Shown here piece after piece: positions 38,414 through 48,080 of a stretch of DNA of 64,000 nucleotides (position 1 is the stretch's first letter; every line of letters starts with the position of its first letter). The stretch lies in NCBI RefSeq assembly GCF_029338275.1, contig NZ_CP119790.1:1-64000 (forward strand), written 5' to 3'. The stretch is from Haloarcula ordinaria. GTDB lineage: Archaea > Halobacteriota > Halobacteria > Halobacteriales > Haloarculaceae. The translations under genes were made by a program, and so were the position numbers. The notes below the pieces were generated by a model, which saw only the letters and a program-made list of their open reading frames with translations, searched no databases and was not told the origin of the DNA.

Positions 38414-40318
38414 TCAGTCGTCGGCGGAAGGAGCCTCGGCCTGCCCCTGCCAGAGGTTCGCGTACGTCCCGCCGCTCGCGACCAGTTCCTCGTGTGCCCC
38501 CTGCTCGACGATACGGCCCTCATCCATCACGACGACCTCGTCGGCGTTCCGAATCGTCGAGAGCCGGTGGGCGATGATGAACGCGGTCCGCTCCTCGACC
38601 AGCCGCTCGAGGCTCTCCTGGATCAGCTCCTCGGTCTCCGTGTCGACGTCGGAGGTGGCCTCGTCGAAGACGATGATCTCGGGGTCGTTGAGCAGTGCCC
38701 GGGCGATGGCGAGGCGCTGGCGCTGGCCGCCCGAGAGCTTGATGCCCCGCTCGCCTATCTGGGTGTCGTACCCGCTGGGGAGTTCCGCGATGAACTCGTC
38801 GGCCGCGGCGGCTTCGGCCGCCCGCTCAACCTGGGCCCGGGCGCTCCCGTCGTCGGCTCCCGACCACTCGGCCTCAAGGGTCTCGCGGTCGCCGTAGGCG
38901 ATGTTCTCCGCGACGGTCCCCGAGAACAGGTACGGATTCTGCTCGACGATGGCGATGGTATCCCGTAACGACTGGAGGTCGTACTGCCGGACGTCGGTCC
39001 CGTCGACCCGGACTGCCCCCTCGTCGACGTCGTGGAACCGGGGAATGAGCTTCAGGAGCGTCGACTTGCCGGCCCCGGTCGCCCCGGCAAGCCCGATGGT
39101 CGTCCCCGCGGGGACGTCGAGCGAAACGTCGTGGAGGACAGGCTCACGGTCCCCGTACGAGAAGGTGACGTCCTCGAAGGTGACGTCCCCGTCGACCATC
39201 TCGGGGACGTGTGCCGGGTCGGGGCTGGTGATAGTGGGCTCGCGGCCGAGCAGCCCGAACACGCGCTCGGCACTGGACTTCGCGAGCTGGTACTTGTTCG
39301 CCGACTTCCCGACCCGACGCATCGGGGAGTAGAGCCGCCGCAACAGGAGGAAGAAGAGTGCGAACCCACCGAGGGTGAGCGCCTCTGCCTCGCCGGGAAT
39401 ACCGGTGATGATGTCGGTCCCACCGATATAGAGAACGAGGACGAACACGACGCCAGTCAGCAGCCGGAGGGTGGCGAAGAACCCGCGTCGGATTCGCAGC
39501 GCCGCGACTTTCTCGTCGTGGTAGGCCTCACTCTGCTCGGCGACCCGACCGTGTTCGAAGCCGTAGCGGTCGAACGCCTTGATCACCGCGGCGCCGCCGA
39601 GGTTGTTCTCGAGTCGCGTGTTCAGCCGGGCGACGGTCTCGCGGATTGACTTGTATCGAGGCTCGATCCAGGTGAGAAACTGTCCGCTGGCCAGCCCGAT
39701 GATCGGGACCGGTGCCAGCGCGATGAGCGCCAGTTTGGGCGAGTACGTCCAGAGGATGATGGCGATACCGCCGACCGTCGCGACCACCCGGATGAGCTGT
39801 CGGAACTCCGTATTGAGGAACTGCTCGAGGCGGTTGATGTCGCTGTTGAGGATCGACATCATCCCGCCGGTCTGGTGGTCGGTGAAGAAATCCATCGAGA
39901 GCCGCTGGAGGTGGTCGTACGTGTCGTTCCGAAGATCACGCTGGACCTTCTGGGCGGTCGCTTGGAGCAGATAGCGGGAGGCAAAGCGGGCGACCGACCG
40001 GACCAGGTACGCGAGGACCGCGATGAGGACGAGCTGTTCGAGCAGCGCGAGGCGGGCCGCCTCGCCGGTGATCTCACCTGGCGGGAGCAAGCCCAGGTCG
40101 GTCAACAGTCCCGCGTCGGCCGAGCCACGAATCGCGCGGTCGATAGCGGCCGCGACGACGATCGGCGGGACGAGTCGGGCGAACCGCGTGAGGAACGCCG
40201 CGAGCACGCCGAGCGTGAGGGTGGGCCAGTAGCGTTTGGCGTAGCCGAGCAAGCTCACCATCGGGTGACCGTCGACGTTCTCCCGGACGTGTTCGAACCC
40301 GCCGTGGTCGTCTGTCAC
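38414..40318 (-). CDS. ABC exporter half-transporter (fused membrane and ATPase domains)
   Basis: The GTG at 40316-40318 gives 634 residues. It is preferred over an upstream ATG because VTDDHGGFEHVRENVDGHPM is the usual haloarchaeal beginning. Six membrane helices of the type 1 exporter fold occupy roughly residues 20-330. The ATPase has GATGAGKSTLLKLIPR (Walker A), EQNPYLFSGTVAENI (Q-loop region), KLSGGQRQRLAIARALL (signature), IIVFDEATSDVDTET (Walker B) and AHRLSTIRNADEVV (switch His). It would work as a homodimer exporting lipids, drugs or peptides. It converges with the IclR gene and seems functionally separate. Confidence 0.93.
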   Translation of the reverse strand: MTDDHGGFEHVRENVDGHPMVSLLGYAKRYWPTLTLGVLAAFLTRFARLVPPIVVAAAIDRAIRGSADAGLLTDLGLLPPGEITGEAARLALLEQLVLIAVLAYLVRSVARFASRYLLQATAQKVQRDLRNDTYDHLQRLSMDFFTDHQTGGMMSILNSDINRLEQFLNTEFRQLIRVVATVGGIAIILWTYSPKLALIALAPVPIIGLASGQFLTWIEPRYKSIRETVARLNTRLENNLGGAAVIKAFDRYGFEHGRVAEQSEAYHDEKVAALRIRRGFFATLRLLTGVVFVLVLYIGGTDIITGIPGEAEALTLGGFALFFLLLRRLYSPMRRVGKSANKYQLAKSSAERVFGLLGREPTITSPDPAHVPEMVDGDVTFEDVTFSYGDREPVLHDVSLDVPAGTTIGLAGATGAGKSTLLKLIPRFHDVDEGAVRVDGTDVRQYDLQSLRDTIAIVEQNPYLFSGTVAENIAYGDRETLEAEWSGADDGSARAQVERAAEAAAADEFIAELPSGYDTQIGERGIKLSGGQRQRLAIARALLNDPEIIVFDEATSDVDTETEELIQESLERLVEERTAFIIAHRLSTIRNADEVVVMDEGRIVEQGAHEELVASGGTYANLWQGQAEAPSADD

Positions 40319-40557
40319 TGTGCTCGCTAACGGTCTCGTATACAAGTATCCGGTGACATGACGCTGTTGAAACCCGTCGCTGATAGTTCGTTGCAAACTT
40401 GCTGTATTTACAGCGCAGAGTCAGCACGCTCGGGGGGTAATCAGTGAAGGCTGATGGGCGATACGTGCAGGAGGAGCACTTCTCGACGGGGAACAGGCAC
40501 CGTACTAGTCTATCTAGTCCGGGGGATATTTACCAGTGAAGTTAGAACCGTTCCGAC

Positions 40558-40809
40558 ATGTCTGGTAAGCCCTCCATTCCTCAGGCACAAGCGGTATCGT
40601 CATATATCGAAGACGGCGCACGTATTGCGGCGATTCTCATCATTTGGGGAGTTATCTCTGCGGTGTTCACATACGGAGTGAGTGATCTTGGACTGCCCTT
40701 CGAGCAACTCTGGCTCCAACTCGGGCAGGTCTTTGCTGTTACTGGTGTGCTTAACGCTATCCTGTATCTCCTGTACCGCGCCACCGATTACTGGCACCAC
40801 ACCGCCTGA
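40558..40809 (+). CDS. Small two-helix membrane protein
   Basis: The protein has 83 residues. The polar head MSGKPSIPQAQAVSSYIEDG is followed by ARIAAILIIWGVISAVFTYG and LGQVFAVTGVLNAILYLLYR, with a His-containing tail (ATDYWHHTA). Its balanced layout and intact frame support a real gene. The family is not recognised. It is divergent from the ABC exporter, 239 bases away. Confidence 0.65.
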   Translation: MSGKPSIPQAQAVSSYIEDGARIAAILIIWGVISAVFTYGVSDLGLPFEQLWLQLGQVFAVTGVLNAILYLLYRATDYWHHTA

Positions 40810-41136
40810 CTCTCACCATACCTTTGGAGTAGCGATCAATCTGCACACCTACTGACTTCTGTAACCACTCACCCTCGCTTTGAGATGAACCAAAACAACG
40901 GTAGCGACTTCTCTCACAAGTCACAATCCGGTCCATAGGGTCCAAGGCTGTATCACGCAGAGGAGAAACCCCTGTCAAAGCCAGCAGAATACACCTGCTG
41001 AATACAGCGCGCGTCTCGGCCGGATACTTCGCCTGAAATTGACGCGTCTTACGGTGCGGTTTCGTACCAGGCAGGGGATGGCAACAGAGTCTGGTAGTAC
41101 TTTCGAAAGCGGAGGAGAAGAATCAAGTCTGTTCTA
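40810..41136. other. Convergent gap holding one dispersed repeat copy
   Basis: About 330 bases between two convergent genes. Apart from the repeat at 40947-41008 no feature was found. Confidence 0.5.
40947..41008. repeat. Dispersed inverted-repeat element, copy 3 (covarying arms)
   Basis: Left arm GCTGTAT (40947-40953) pairs perfectly with right arm ATACAGC (41002-41008) over a 62-base span. The outermost pair is G-C here but T-A in copy 6, so both sides changed together. An inner CAGCAG and CTGCTG can also pair. The right side continues GCGCGTCTCGGCCGG like the other copies. Confidence 0.6.
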
Positions 41137-41828
41137 CTATCGAGGCCATCCCAGATGGACGCCATTCATCCGTACTATGTGACGGAGTGTACGCCCGAGA
41201 ACGAACCCACAGACCGCAACGGGGAGTCCAAATCCAGCTGCGAATAGTATCGCCATACCCACTGCGTTTGGAAGCGACACGACCTGGTTTCCCCACGTGT
41301 AGGTGACGGTCGTTCCGTATCGGGTAACGGCTGCACCAAAGATGGGTGCGCTCACGAGGAGGCCTGTCGGGAGCAGTCCCGAATTGGCACCGGCACTAAT
41401 CGCTCCGAGCACGAGCAAACTGCCGACGGCGAGGAAGATAGCCAGCGATGGGTCGGTGCCGAACCACGTCCCACGGACCCAGACGGTCAATGTCTCGTAG
41501 CCGACTGTCGAGACGACTCCCCAGGACGTTACGAGCGCCAATACCGGGGATAAGAGCGCGATGACCAGCGAAACGTCGTGACGCGTCCCCAGGACGACGG
41601 TTCGTAGCGGCCCGGTCACGAACTGTTTGACAGGCCCGGAGAGGACCATCCTCGATTTGCTGTGGGCACTGGCTCCAGCGACCAGACCGCGCGAGTGAGT
41701 CGATGAAGGAGGTCCCATATCGTCAGCGTCATCGAACGGATAGCACCGGCTATTCGTTCCACCGTCACAACGAGGAACATAGTCGCGTCGGTAGCCGCAG
41801 ACTGGAGGGAGGACCAATCGGAGCGCAT
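41137..41828 (-). pseudogene. Hypothetical membrane protein, frameshifted
   Basis: The start near 41826-41828 (MRSDWSSLQSAATDATMFLV) gives an amphipathic N-terminal part in one frame. At about 41620-41680 the natural text moves to another frame: GPLRTVVLGTRHDVSLVIAL and four membrane helices including SLAIFLAVGSLLVLGAISAG and GMAILFAAGFGLPVAVCGFV. Joined length is near 230 residues. I do not recognise a family. The frame break may be real or an error. Confidence 0.5.
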
Positions 41829-41964
41829 ATTCGAGGATTACTACCGAATCGGCATAGCCACGCGGTAAACTAAAACGCAAATTAAAGCCTCTGAATCGGT
41901 CACCTTATCCCTGACAGCACTCGCGTAGTTCGTCGAGGACGTGCTGCAGAGAGGGGGCGAATCA

Positions 41965-42156
41965 TCACTCTACCCGTTCTACATCGCTACTTTCGAACCT
42001 TTCGCCCCCCTCATCACCGCCGGTCACGTTGACCTTCCACCCATCAGCCTCGACAATTTCCCTGATGATACCTAGTCCGTACCCAGTCCCTCCCTGGGAC
42101 GTTGAGTAGCCAACATCGAAAAATTCGTCACGCGAATCTGAGGGTGCCGAGGGGTT
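41965..42156 (-). pseudogene. Histidine kinase C-terminal fragment (HATPase G-box)
   Basis: On the minus strand a frame without a start reads SAPSDSRDEFFDVGYSTSQG, then GTGYGLGIIREIVEADGWKV and NVTGGDEGGERFE, ending at TGA 41965-41967. The GTGYGLGI motif with the preceding GYST is the G2 region and ATP lid of histidine-kinase ATPase domains. About 60 of the usual 300 or more residues survive, so this is a remnant of a two-component or PAS sensor kinase. It lies in the 416-base gap upstream of the PKD protein. Confidence 0.65.
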
Positions 42157-42244
42157 TCAGAATCCGCAGAGATGAAACTGCTGTCTATCACCCCATAGAA
42201 CTATATTTCAGATGTTTCAATGCATTTAATGATCAGCTACTAGT

Positions 42245-44617
42245 ATGAAAAATCCACTGTATACCACGCTAACGTTCCTATTTGTCATCATGGTCGTTTT
42301 CGCTGCCGGACCAGCAACGGGAGCGACCACACCGTCACCCCCTCCCGCGGATCACCGAGAGTCGCCGGAGCTGAGACCGTCTGTGGGAACGGGTGGGGGA
42401 GTAGCGCCGGCGGCGCAAGTCGAATTCGAGACGAAAGGCTCGGGAGCGGTACAGGAACTCGTCATTGTCGAGCGTGTCGACCGTGATGGTGACGGCTACG
42501 CATCGGGATTCCGCCTCAAGGTCGTCAGCGACACGCGTCCGAAGGACCCAAAAGAGAACGGCCAGGCCGGGCGGTCGACAGCCAAACTGTTCTCGGTCCT
42601 CATCGGGGGTCCGTTCAAGAAACTGCATAATTTCTTCACCAAAGAAGCGTCGGATGAATTCTTCGCCCCCGGCCAAGTGGTGCGAGCGGTTACCGCCGAC
42701 GGGACCCGCGATGTTGTGACGTACCGGCCCATCGGCCCGAAAAAGTACCTCGGCCCCGGCGAAGAAGCCGACGAAACGCCGCTTTTCGTCGGAACCGCAC
42801 GCGAGGGGTCGGCGTGGACACACGAGAGTCACGCCATCGGAATGTCGCAGTTTCTCGGACCAGACGAGGAGCGAACGACCATCGAATCAGTCACGCTCGA
42901 AGCCTGCTGGGATCCAGAAGCGAGAGGATCACTGACGGGGAAAGACTTCGATGCATGCCTCCAGCCGACTGACATCCCCGACCAGGGCTTCGCCGCCATA
43001 TTCGACTCGCTATACGGCACACCGCCGTTCGTGTTCGTCCCCGACGAGCCGCTGAAGGTCGAATCCCCCGAGCAGGACCAGACCGAGACGATGACCGTCA
43101 CGTCGAACGTCGACGGAGCCGTCGTCACGATCGACAGAGAGCGCGTCGGGACGACGCCGTGGAGCGGAGAGGTTCCGACCGACGTGGGGAGGGACGGCCC
43201 AGTCCGCGTCACTGTGGCCGACCAGGGCTATCTCCCTGAGACGCGCCGCATGTCCGAGCCACGTGACATCGATACACGACTGTCAAAGATCGAGCAACCG
43301 ATAACGGTCCGCACCGCGACCCCGGGCGCGACCGTCTTCGTCGATGGCGAAGTCGTCGGCGTGACGCCATGGAGCGGCGAGCGGTGGGTCGAAGGCACTT
43401 ACGACGTGTTCATCAGTGCCGACGGGAAGGCTCCGAGTCAGTTCACCGACGTCAGGGCGGGTGATACCATCTCGACCGAACTGGTGAACGACAGCCTCAT
43501 CACGAGCATCGCCGAGCCGTCGCTGGACGACACGTCGCTCAACGGAACCACTGACACCTCGACGAGCGAGACATCGGGTGATAGTGATTCAGAGCCGGAG
43601 CTTCTACTCACGAACACAGACATCACCGACGCTCAGCTCGAAACGGACCTTAGCCAGATACAAGATGTCCAGCTCGTCGCCTCGCGGTTCGAGGCGAGCG
43701 AGGCGACCGTTGCCGTCGGCGAACCGGTAACGCTGACAGCAGGACAGTCGTACAGTCTTCTCGGGAGTATCACAGCCTACGAATGGTCCTTCGGCGACGG
43801 TAGCACCACGGGTCAGCTCACAACCGCCAGTCGGACACATACGTACACCAGTCCGGGGACGTATCCCGTCGAGCTCACAGTCCGGGATGGGAATGGTAAC
43901 ACTGACACTGCGACGACGACAGTAACCGTGAGAGACACACCACCGAAAGCCGCGTTCGCTCCAAACACGTTCGATTCACAGACGGGTGAGGCGGTGTCGT
44001 TCGATGCCCGTGGGTCGACCGATGCCGAAGGCCCCATCGATTCGTATCGCTGGACGTTCGGCGATGGGTCGAGTGCGACCGGGGCGACCCAGACCCACAC
44101 GTACACCAGTGGCGGGAACTACACTGTTCGGCTAACGGTCTCCGACGATGGCGGGAACACCGCCGTTCGCGAAAAGCGTATCGACGTTACTGTTCCGAAC
44201 GTGCGCCCGTCTGCCGATTTCACCTCGTCAATCGACCGGGAAGCCGGTACCGTGACGCTCGACGCGAGTGAGTCCGCGGACGACGACGGGAATATCACCC
44301 AGTACGTCTGGACCTTCGAGAACGGGACGGTGATGACGGGCGAGCGAGTCACCTACGACGCAACGGAGACGGGCTCACGCGACGTCGAACTGCTGGTCGT
44401 CGACGACGCGGGTGGGTCTGCGACGGTAACCAAGACAGTCAGCAACACTGAAGAAGTACAGACCGAGACAGCGAAGACGGTTGCTCCCGCCACTACGGAG
44501 AAGACGCCCGCCGAAATGACTATGACTGAGACTTCGACCCCCTCTGAGGAGTCGGGCGACGGGATACTTGCTGCGCTGGGTGATCTTCTCCAGGAGATTG
44601 TCAACGTATTCGGATAG
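42245..44617 (+). CDS. Exported PEGA- and PKD-domain surface protein
   Basis: The protein has 790 residues. A Sec signal peptide (residues 1-27, MKNPLYTTLTFLFVIMVVFA with GPATGATT) precedes an unassigned domain (about 55-265). Two PEGA repeats follow (about 283-345 and 352-413; VTIDRERVGTTPWSG and VFVDGEVVGVTPWSG). A Ser/Thr/Asp linker leads to three PKD beta-sandwiches (about 478-563, 567-655 and 660-745; YEWSFGDGSTTG, YRWTFGDGSSATG and YVWTFENGTVMTG). The end (ILAALGDLLQEIVNVFG) is amphipathic and lacks a PGF-CTERM or clear anchor, so it is probably released or held by partners. PKD proteins act in adhesion or as spacers. Confidence 0.9.
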   Translation: MKNPLYTTLTFLFVIMVVFAAGPATGATTPSPPPADHRESPELRPSVGTGGGVAPAAQVEFETKGSGAVQELVIVERVDRDGDGYASGFRLKVVSDTRPKDPKENGQAGRSTAKLFSVLIGGPFKKLHNFFTKEASDEFFAPGQVVRAVTADGTRDVVTYRPIGPKKYLGPGEEADETPLFVGTAREGSAWTHESHAIGMSQFLGPDEERTTIESVTLEACWDPEARGSLTGKDFDACLQPTDIPDQGFAAIFDSLYGTPPFVFVPDEPLKVESPEQDQTETMTVTSNVDGAVVTIDRERVGTTPWSGEVPTDVGRDGPVRVTVADQGYLPETRRMSEPRDIDTRLSKIEQPITVRTATPGATVFVDGEVVGVTPWSGERWVEGTYDVFISADGKAPSQFTDVRAGDTISTELVNDSLITSIAEPSLDDTSLNGTTDTSTSETSGDSDSEPELLLTNTDITDAQLETDLSQIQDVQLVASRFEASEATVAVGEPVTLTAGQSYSLLGSITAYEWSFGDGSTTGQLTTASRTHTYTSPGTYPVELTVRDGNGNTDTATTTVTVRDTPPKAAFAPNTFDSQTGEAVSFDARGSTDAEGPIDSYRWTFGDGSSATGATQTHTYTSGGNYTVRLTVSDDGGNTAVREKRIDVTVPNVRPSADFTSSIDREAGTVTLDASESADDDGNITQYVWTFENGTVMTGERVTYDATETGSRDVELLVVDDAGGSATVTKTVSNTEEVQTETAKTVAPATTEKTPAEMTMTETSTPSEESGDGILAALGDLLQEIVNVFG

Positions 44618-44910
44618 GACTCGCTCTGAACGAACAAACAACGGACTGGCCACACGTCGTAACCGACTTGAGTTTCGGACCGTTGGTGACGAAGTCGAGT
44701 TCAATCCTGTTGCTACATCTAGGTCGATGTCGCAACGAGCCTGAACGGACCGTGATACAGCAAGTAGATGGCAGGGATTGTTACGAGAGACGCGGCTTGC
44801 AGTCACGACGAGAATCTCACCGCCAAAAAATCGGCTTTCTGCTCCCAATCGTGGTTGGTTTTCCGACTGGGTTGGACACCCAGTGACTCGAGCAATTCGA
44901 CGGAAGTCGA

Positions 44911-45861
44911 TTACGAGTGCCAGTGAGTGATGAACTCGGTCACTGTCTGAGAGAACTCCTCAGGGTACTCCAGGAATATCATATGTCCGCATCGGTTGAA
45001 GATTTTCATCCGAATGTCGGCGTTCTCCTGCCCAATCATGTCGAACGCGGCCAACGCCATAACCGGCGGCACGGTCGGATCGTCGCGTCCGAAAACGTAC
45101 AGAACGGGCATGTCGAGGACCCCCGCTTTGATACGCTGGTGCGTCTCGTTCATGTGCTCGTCGAGTGAAGCCTGCCAGTGCTCCATCTCCCCCTGGTCGT
45201 CCATGATTCGAGCAGTCTCTCGAGCCTTCTCCCGCCGTTCCATATAGGCAGCGGTGCGGCACCGCAGGTCCGTGATGTACGTTTTTTCGTGGGAGTAGTG
45301 CGAATAGAAGTATTCCATCCACTCTGGGTCGGTTTTTTGCAGGCCGAACTCGTCCATCTCGAAGATGATATTGCGCCGATGCATGCCGTCGCCAGCGGCC
45401 GGGCCGAGGGTCGCGCTGTTACATATGATAAGCGAGTCGACCAGATCCGGTATCTCGACGGCGACACGGGTCGCGAGACCGCCGCCGCGTGACCAGCCTG
45501 AAAGATGGAACGAGTCCAACTCGAGGGCCTCGACGAACCCGATGATGTGGTCGATGTCCGACTGATACCGGAACTCCGACGGATCGTCGGGGTTGTCGGT
45601 CAATCCGCAACCAATTCGATCGACGGCAAGCACCCGGAATTCTTCACTGAGATACTCGAACGTCTTGGACCAGGAGTTCGCGCTGCTTGAACCGCTCCAG
45701 TTGTTCCCATGGATGAGCACAAGTGGGTCACCGCGGCCGACGTCGTAATACCTGGTCCGGAGACCATCGACCTCGACGAAGCTCGGCTCGTAGCCGTCGA
45801 TACCGGCATGCTCAGGGATGTCGGTGAAAAGGTCCGTCTCCGCGTCTGTCGATGCAGTCAT
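44911..45861 (-). CDS. Alpha/beta hydrolase (C-C bond hydrolase/esterase-like)
   Basis: The protein has 316 residues and is intact. Core marks are LVLIHGNNWSGSSS (oxyanion hole), VLAVDRIGCGLTDNPDD, the nucleophile elbow HLSGWSRGGGLATR with Ser124, the acid FGRDDPTVPP (Asp260/261) and the catalytic His293 in NRCGHMIFLEYP. A helical cap (residues about 165-240) is rich in charged residues. Relatives include MhpC-type C-C hydrolases and N-formylmaleamate deformylase. Sequence alone cannot choose between them. It starts the nitrogen/amide cluster but reads in the opposite direction to the rest. Confidence 0.9.
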   Translation of the reverse strand: MTASTDAETDLFTDIPEHAGIDGYEPSFVEVDGLRTRYYDVGRGDPLVLIHGNNWSGSSSANSWSKTFEYLSEEFRVLAVDRIGCGLTDNPDDPSEFRYQSDIDHIIGFVEALELDSFHLSGWSRGGGLATRVAVEIPDLVDSLIICNSATLGPAAGDGMHRRNIIFEMDEFGLQKTDPEWMEYFYSHYSHEKTYITDLRCRTAAYMERREKARETARIMDDQGEMEHWQASLDEHMNETHQRIKAGVLDMPVLYVFGRDDPTVPPVMALAAFDMIGQENADIRMKIFNRCGHMIFLEYPEEFSQTVTEFITHWHS

Positions 45862-46327
45862 CGTATTTTAAGCACAAATGCGCAATTTTTTTGTCTTATT
45901 TCCATTCAATGTCCGAAATTACAGTATATTATAAAAATATTTTGGATTATGGATACTGATTACTCGATATTATTAATACACCAATCGTGGGCCAGTTGTT
46001 GTTGTAACCCACTTCTTTGAGCCGAAACACCAATAGATGGCCGATGGCACGGACTGACGGCTGAGCGGACCGCAGAGGCTGGAACAAGTGTTATAATTAT
46101 TTAATCATATGTGGATATTCGACCAATTTTCAAAATATTATAGGCAAATTAAGTGATGATTTTAAATATTCGAGTCAGTTTTTGAATGAATACGTGCTAC
46201 AATCTACTCTGCGAAGATGGAATGGCGGGCAAACCATTGGTTGCGCCGATGTGTCGAGTGGTTACCGAACGTCTGAGGACGGCGACAGGCTGGGACGAAC
46301 AGTGGTTAACAAGCGTTCACCCGGGGA
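45862..46327. other. AT-rich divergent promoter region
   Basis: About 465 bases between the divergent hydrolase and MATE genes. 45880-46000 and 46080-46190 are very AT-rich, unlike coding DNA here. The region must hold promoters for both genes. ATTACAGTATATTATAA near 45922 contains a half-site similar to the dyad at 57832. No gene was found. Confidence 0.5.
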
Positions 46328-47719
46328 ATGAGTGGTGTGAAGGGCGAGTGGTCACGGGGACGACTCGTCGAAAAGTGGCGCACCGTCATCGGCCTCGGAT
46401 GGCCGATAACTGTCCAGACGTCGATTCGGACTGGGATGCGGACGACGGACCTACTCGTGACCGGACTGTTCGGTCCAGCGGCCATCGCTGCTCTCGGCCT
46501 CGCAAACCTGTATACACGGATCGCGTTGTTTACCGGGATCGGCATCGGGACCGGCGCGCTGTCATTGTCGAGTCAAGATACCGGTAGCGGCGCCGAGACG
46601 AACAAGAATATGGCAATCTCGGCAGCACTGTTTCTGGGCATCCTGATCGGGATTCCATTGGCATTGTTTGCGGTGTTCTTCTCAGGACCGGCCCTCAGTA
46701 TCTTCGGGGCGACGCCCGATGTCATCGCCCTCGGTGTCCCGTACCTGGTAATCGTCCTCGGTACGGCACCGGCTCGACATGTCACGCTCATCGGTGAGAA
46801 GGCGCTACAGGGCACGGGTGATACAATGGCGCCCATGTACATCCGAGGTGGGGCGAATCTGGTGAACATCGCTGGGACAGTGGCTCTGGGGCTGGGACTG
46901 GGGCCGCTCCCCCGCCTCGAAGTCATCGGCGTCGCTATCTCAACAGGGGGAGCGAACGTTCTCGCGGGCCTGGCTGTGATCGCATATATGCTGAGTCCGC
47001 GGTCTGATGTCGCCCTCGTAAGGCCAGACGACCTAGTCATTATGAAGCAGATCGTCACTGTTGGTTTCCCTCGGGCCGTTCAGGGTCTCTCTCAGACTGC
47101 TGCCGAATTCCCGTTGAGCGCGATTCTTGTAGGTTTCAGTGTCGAAATTTACGCCGCTTATCAGGTCGGCCGACGGGTGGCCCAGCAGCTGACTGGCCCG
47201 CTAGCCAGAAGTCTGAACGTGGTCTCCAGCATCCAGATCGGACAGGCGCTTGGCGCCCAACAGCTCGAGGAGGTTCGTTTCAACACGGCGGCACTGGCAC
47301 TACTCGGACTCCTTACGACGGCGACACTGGCCACTGGGATGTTCTACTGGAGTGATATGCTCGCGAGTCTCTTCGGTGACGACCAGGCAACCCGGGCAGC
47401 AGCGTCAGTGTTCATTCAAGCCTTCGCGGTCGCAGCAGTCCTCAGGACCCTCTCACGGATTTACGCCGGAGCTCTGCAGGGCGGTGGAGAGACGATAAAA
47501 CCGTTCCTGGCCGAACTCATCGGCGGGACTGGACTGCTGCTCGGTATTACCTACGTCGTCGGTGTCCTCCTTGGTGTCGGCGTACAGGCCACCTACGCCG
47601 GAATCGTCATTTCTGGACTGGCACGACTACTGCTTGTATTCGTCTGGTATCGCGACCCCAGTTGGATGCGGTCCGCCCTCGACGGAATGCAGACTCGGGG
47701 CAGTATTAGTAACGACTGA
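46328..47719 (+). CDS. MATE family multidrug/small-molecule exporter (first copy)
   Basis: The protein has 463 residues with 12 predicted membrane helices. The start MSGVKGEWSRGRLVEKWRTV is followed by IGLGWPITVQTSIRTGMRTT, TDLLVTGLFGPAAIAALGLA and the second-half ALQGTGDTMAPMYIRGGANL, typical of NorM/DinF-type MATE proteins that export cationic compounds in exchange for sodium or protons. It is a clear paralogue of the MATE gene at 55177. The two flank the peptide-type ABC importer. I infer that both move a metabolite of the pathway encoded between them. Confidence 0.92.
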   Translation: MSGVKGEWSRGRLVEKWRTVIGLGWPITVQTSIRTGMRTTDLLVTGLFGPAAIAALGLANLYTRIALFTGIGIGTGALSLSSQDTGSGAETNKNMAISAALFLGILIGIPLALFAVFFSGPALSIFGATPDVIALGVPYLVIVLGTAPARHVTLIGEKALQGTGDTMAPMYIRGGANLVNIAGTVALGLGLGPLPRLEVIGVAISTGGANVLAGLAVIAYMLSPRSDVALVRPDDLVIMKQIVTVGFPRAVQGLSQTAAEFPLSAILVGFSVEIYAAYQVGRRVAQQLTGPLARSLNVVSSIQIGQALGAQQLEEVRFNTAALALLGLLTTATLATGMFYWSDMLASLFGDDQATRAAASVFIQAFAVAAVLRTLSRIYAGALQGGGETIKPFLAELIGGTGLLLGITYVVGVLLGVGVQATYAGIVISGLARLLLVFVWYRDPSWMRSALDGMQTRGSISND

Positions 47720-48080
47720 CTGTGCGACCAGCGACACAGATGGTATTGCATCAGAGAGACCAGATTCAACGGGACGTTAGCGGTGAGTAGTCTGAAATCA
47801 GAGATTGAGTACTGACTGTTTACATGGTGTACACATCAAATGTAAGAACACAGCGATCAGCTGCCCGCAGCCGTGTCAGCAAACGGCTAATTTCCCGGTC
47901 TACACCGTCATCGACGTGGAATTGAGAACCTGGCCGATCAAGTTCTGTGCGGATTGACTGGCTTCGGATTCGGTGCCTCTTCGTTTTGGAATTTTTAATA
48001 ATTTCTAATACTAGTACATATATATCCAATTTTTGCGAGGAACAGTACACTTTTATCAGGGTATTGTGGATATAAGGTTG
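47720..48080. other. Gap before the amidohydrolase gene
   Basis: About 360 bases, AT-rich from 47985 onward. TTTTAT near 48045 lies about 35 bases before ATG 48081 and may be the promoter. No gene was seen. Confidence 0.5.
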
